From Bacillota bacterium (GTDB lineage Bacteria > Bacillota > Clostridia > Oscillospirales > Acutalibacteraceae): a stretch of 7,008 nt of DNA. Positions within the stretch are counted from its first letter, which is position 1. Every line of letters starts with the position of its first letter. Where the stretch lies: contig JAEWUH010000082.1 in NCBI GenBank assembly GCA_023397245.1, positions 1-7,008 on the forward strand, in the 5' to 3' direction. The notes beneath the pieces were generated by a model. That model was not told where the DNA came from, searched no databases, and saw nothing but the letters and a program-made list of their open reading frames with translations. Positions 6,403-7,008 of this stretch are shown piece by piece. The position numbers were made by a program, and so were the translations under genes.

Positions 6403-7008
6403 TCAGACCTCCATGATGATCGGCAGGATCATCGGGCTGCGTTTCGTACGGTCATAAAGCATACGGGAAAGCTCATCCTTAATACGCGTTTTGAGCGTAC
6501 CCCAGTCGTGAATCCCGTTTTCGGCGCAGTTCTGCAGTACGGAATCAACCAGCTCTCTGGCTTCGTCAATCAGCGGCTCGGACTCGCGAACATAGACAAA
6601 TCCGCGCGAGACCACATCGGGGCCGGAAATCACGTGGCCGTCGTCAGAACTGATGGTGCAGACCACGACAATCAGGCCGTCTTCGGAAAGATGCTTGCGG
6701 TCGCGCAGCACGATGCTGCCGACGTCACCGACGCCGAGGCCGTCCACAAGAACCCGGCCAGCCGGCACGGAAGCGAGCTTGCGCATATAATCCTGGTTCA
6801 ATTCCAGCACGTCACCGATATCGCCGATATAAACGCGGGACGCGTCGTAGCCCATGGTGCCCGCCACGCCCGCGCTCTTGCGCAGCATTTTCTGCTCGCC
6901 GTGCACCGGAATAAAGTATTTCGGCTTTGTGATGCCGAGTATCAGTTTGAGTTCTTCCTGACAGGCATGGCCGGATACATGTACCTCGTACATGGATTCG
7001 TACACGAC
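6403..7008 (-). CDS. rnj: Ribonuclease J, C-terminal part (cut by window)
   Basis: The last 201 codons of an RNase J, the metallo-beta-lactamase/beta-CASP nuclease with 5'-3' exonuclease and endonuclease activity in mRNA decay and rRNA maturation of Firmicutes. The frame is open to the window edge, so the GTG at 7005 is internal and not a start. Visible: the end of the beta-CASP/lactamase core with motif B VHVSGHA (visible residues 9-15, H14) and motif C YFIPVHGE (31-38, H36); then the C-terminal domain with LVDGLGVGDVGSIVLRDRK at about 84-102, SRGFVYVRESEPL at about 134-146, and the typical tail PMILPIIMEV. The SGHA plus PVHGE pair and the VDGLGVGDVG block separate RNase J from other beta-CASP proteins such as CPSF-like ones. 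J1 versus J2 cannot be decided from this fragment. No hairpin follows the stop, so transcription may continue into gdpP. Confidence 0.95.
   Translation of the reverse strand, partial: VVYESMYEVHVSGHACQEELKLILGITKPKYFIPVHGEQKMLRKSAGVAGTMGYDASRVYIGDIGDVLELNQDYMRKLASVPAGRVLVDGLGVGDVGSIVLRDRKHLSEDGLIVVVCTISSDDGHVISGPDVVSRGFVYVRESEPLIDEARELVDSVLQNCAENGIHDWGTLKTRIKDELSRMLYDRTKRSPMILPIIMEV

Noticed and set aside
7003..7005. GTG as the start of the rightmost gene.
   Set aside because: The frame stays open to the window edge, and the protein from here begins within the conserved beta-CASP core, so this is an internal codon of a cut gene.

Overview
All seven genes in this window lie on the minus strand, packed head to tail with gaps of at most 48 bases and one short overlap. 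In transcription order (right to left) they are: the 3' part of a ribonuclease J gene, gdpP (membrane c-di-AMP phosphodiesterase), rplI (ribosomal protein L9), dnaB (replicative helicase), tilS (tRNA-Ile lysidine synthetase), hpt (hypoxanthine phosphoribosyltransferase) and the 5' part of ftsH (membrane AAA protease). Both ends are cut by the window. I see no terminator hairpin, RNA gene, insertion sequence, CRISPR array or phage gene. No stretch longer than about 50 bases lacks a gene.

The organism is most likely a low-to-mid GC Firmicute of class Clostridia. Ruminococcaceae/Oscillospirales-type relatives are my best guess, but that is inference. The evidence is an RNase J, a GdpP of TM-PAS-GGDEF-DHH architecture, strong AGGAGG-type ribosome binding sites before every gene, frequent TTG starts, and protein sequences closest in my memory to clostridial homologues. 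Base composition looks to be slightly above half GC, apart from one very AT-rich patch inside tilS.

The layout joins two blocks that are separate loci in Bacillus subtilis: gdpP-rplI-dnaB and tilS-hpt-ftsH. In B. subtilis they lie on opposite flanks of the origin. Here dnaB and tilS overlap by 8 bases and hpt starts 5 bases after the tilS stop, so the blocks are physically and probably translationally joined. Functionally the run covers RNA turnover, second-messenger breakdown, ribosome structure, replication, tRNA decoding, purine salvage and membrane proteolysis, a typical housekeeping operon.

The most unusual visible feature is start codon usage. Of six visible starts, four are best read as TTG (gdpP, dnaB, hpt, ftsH), one as GTG (tilS) and only rplI as ATG. 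Shine-Dalgarno placement moves three starts (gdpP, tilS, hpt) downstream of the longest possible reading frame. I found no convincing new biological system; this is a conserved housekeeping region with some points of regulatory interest.
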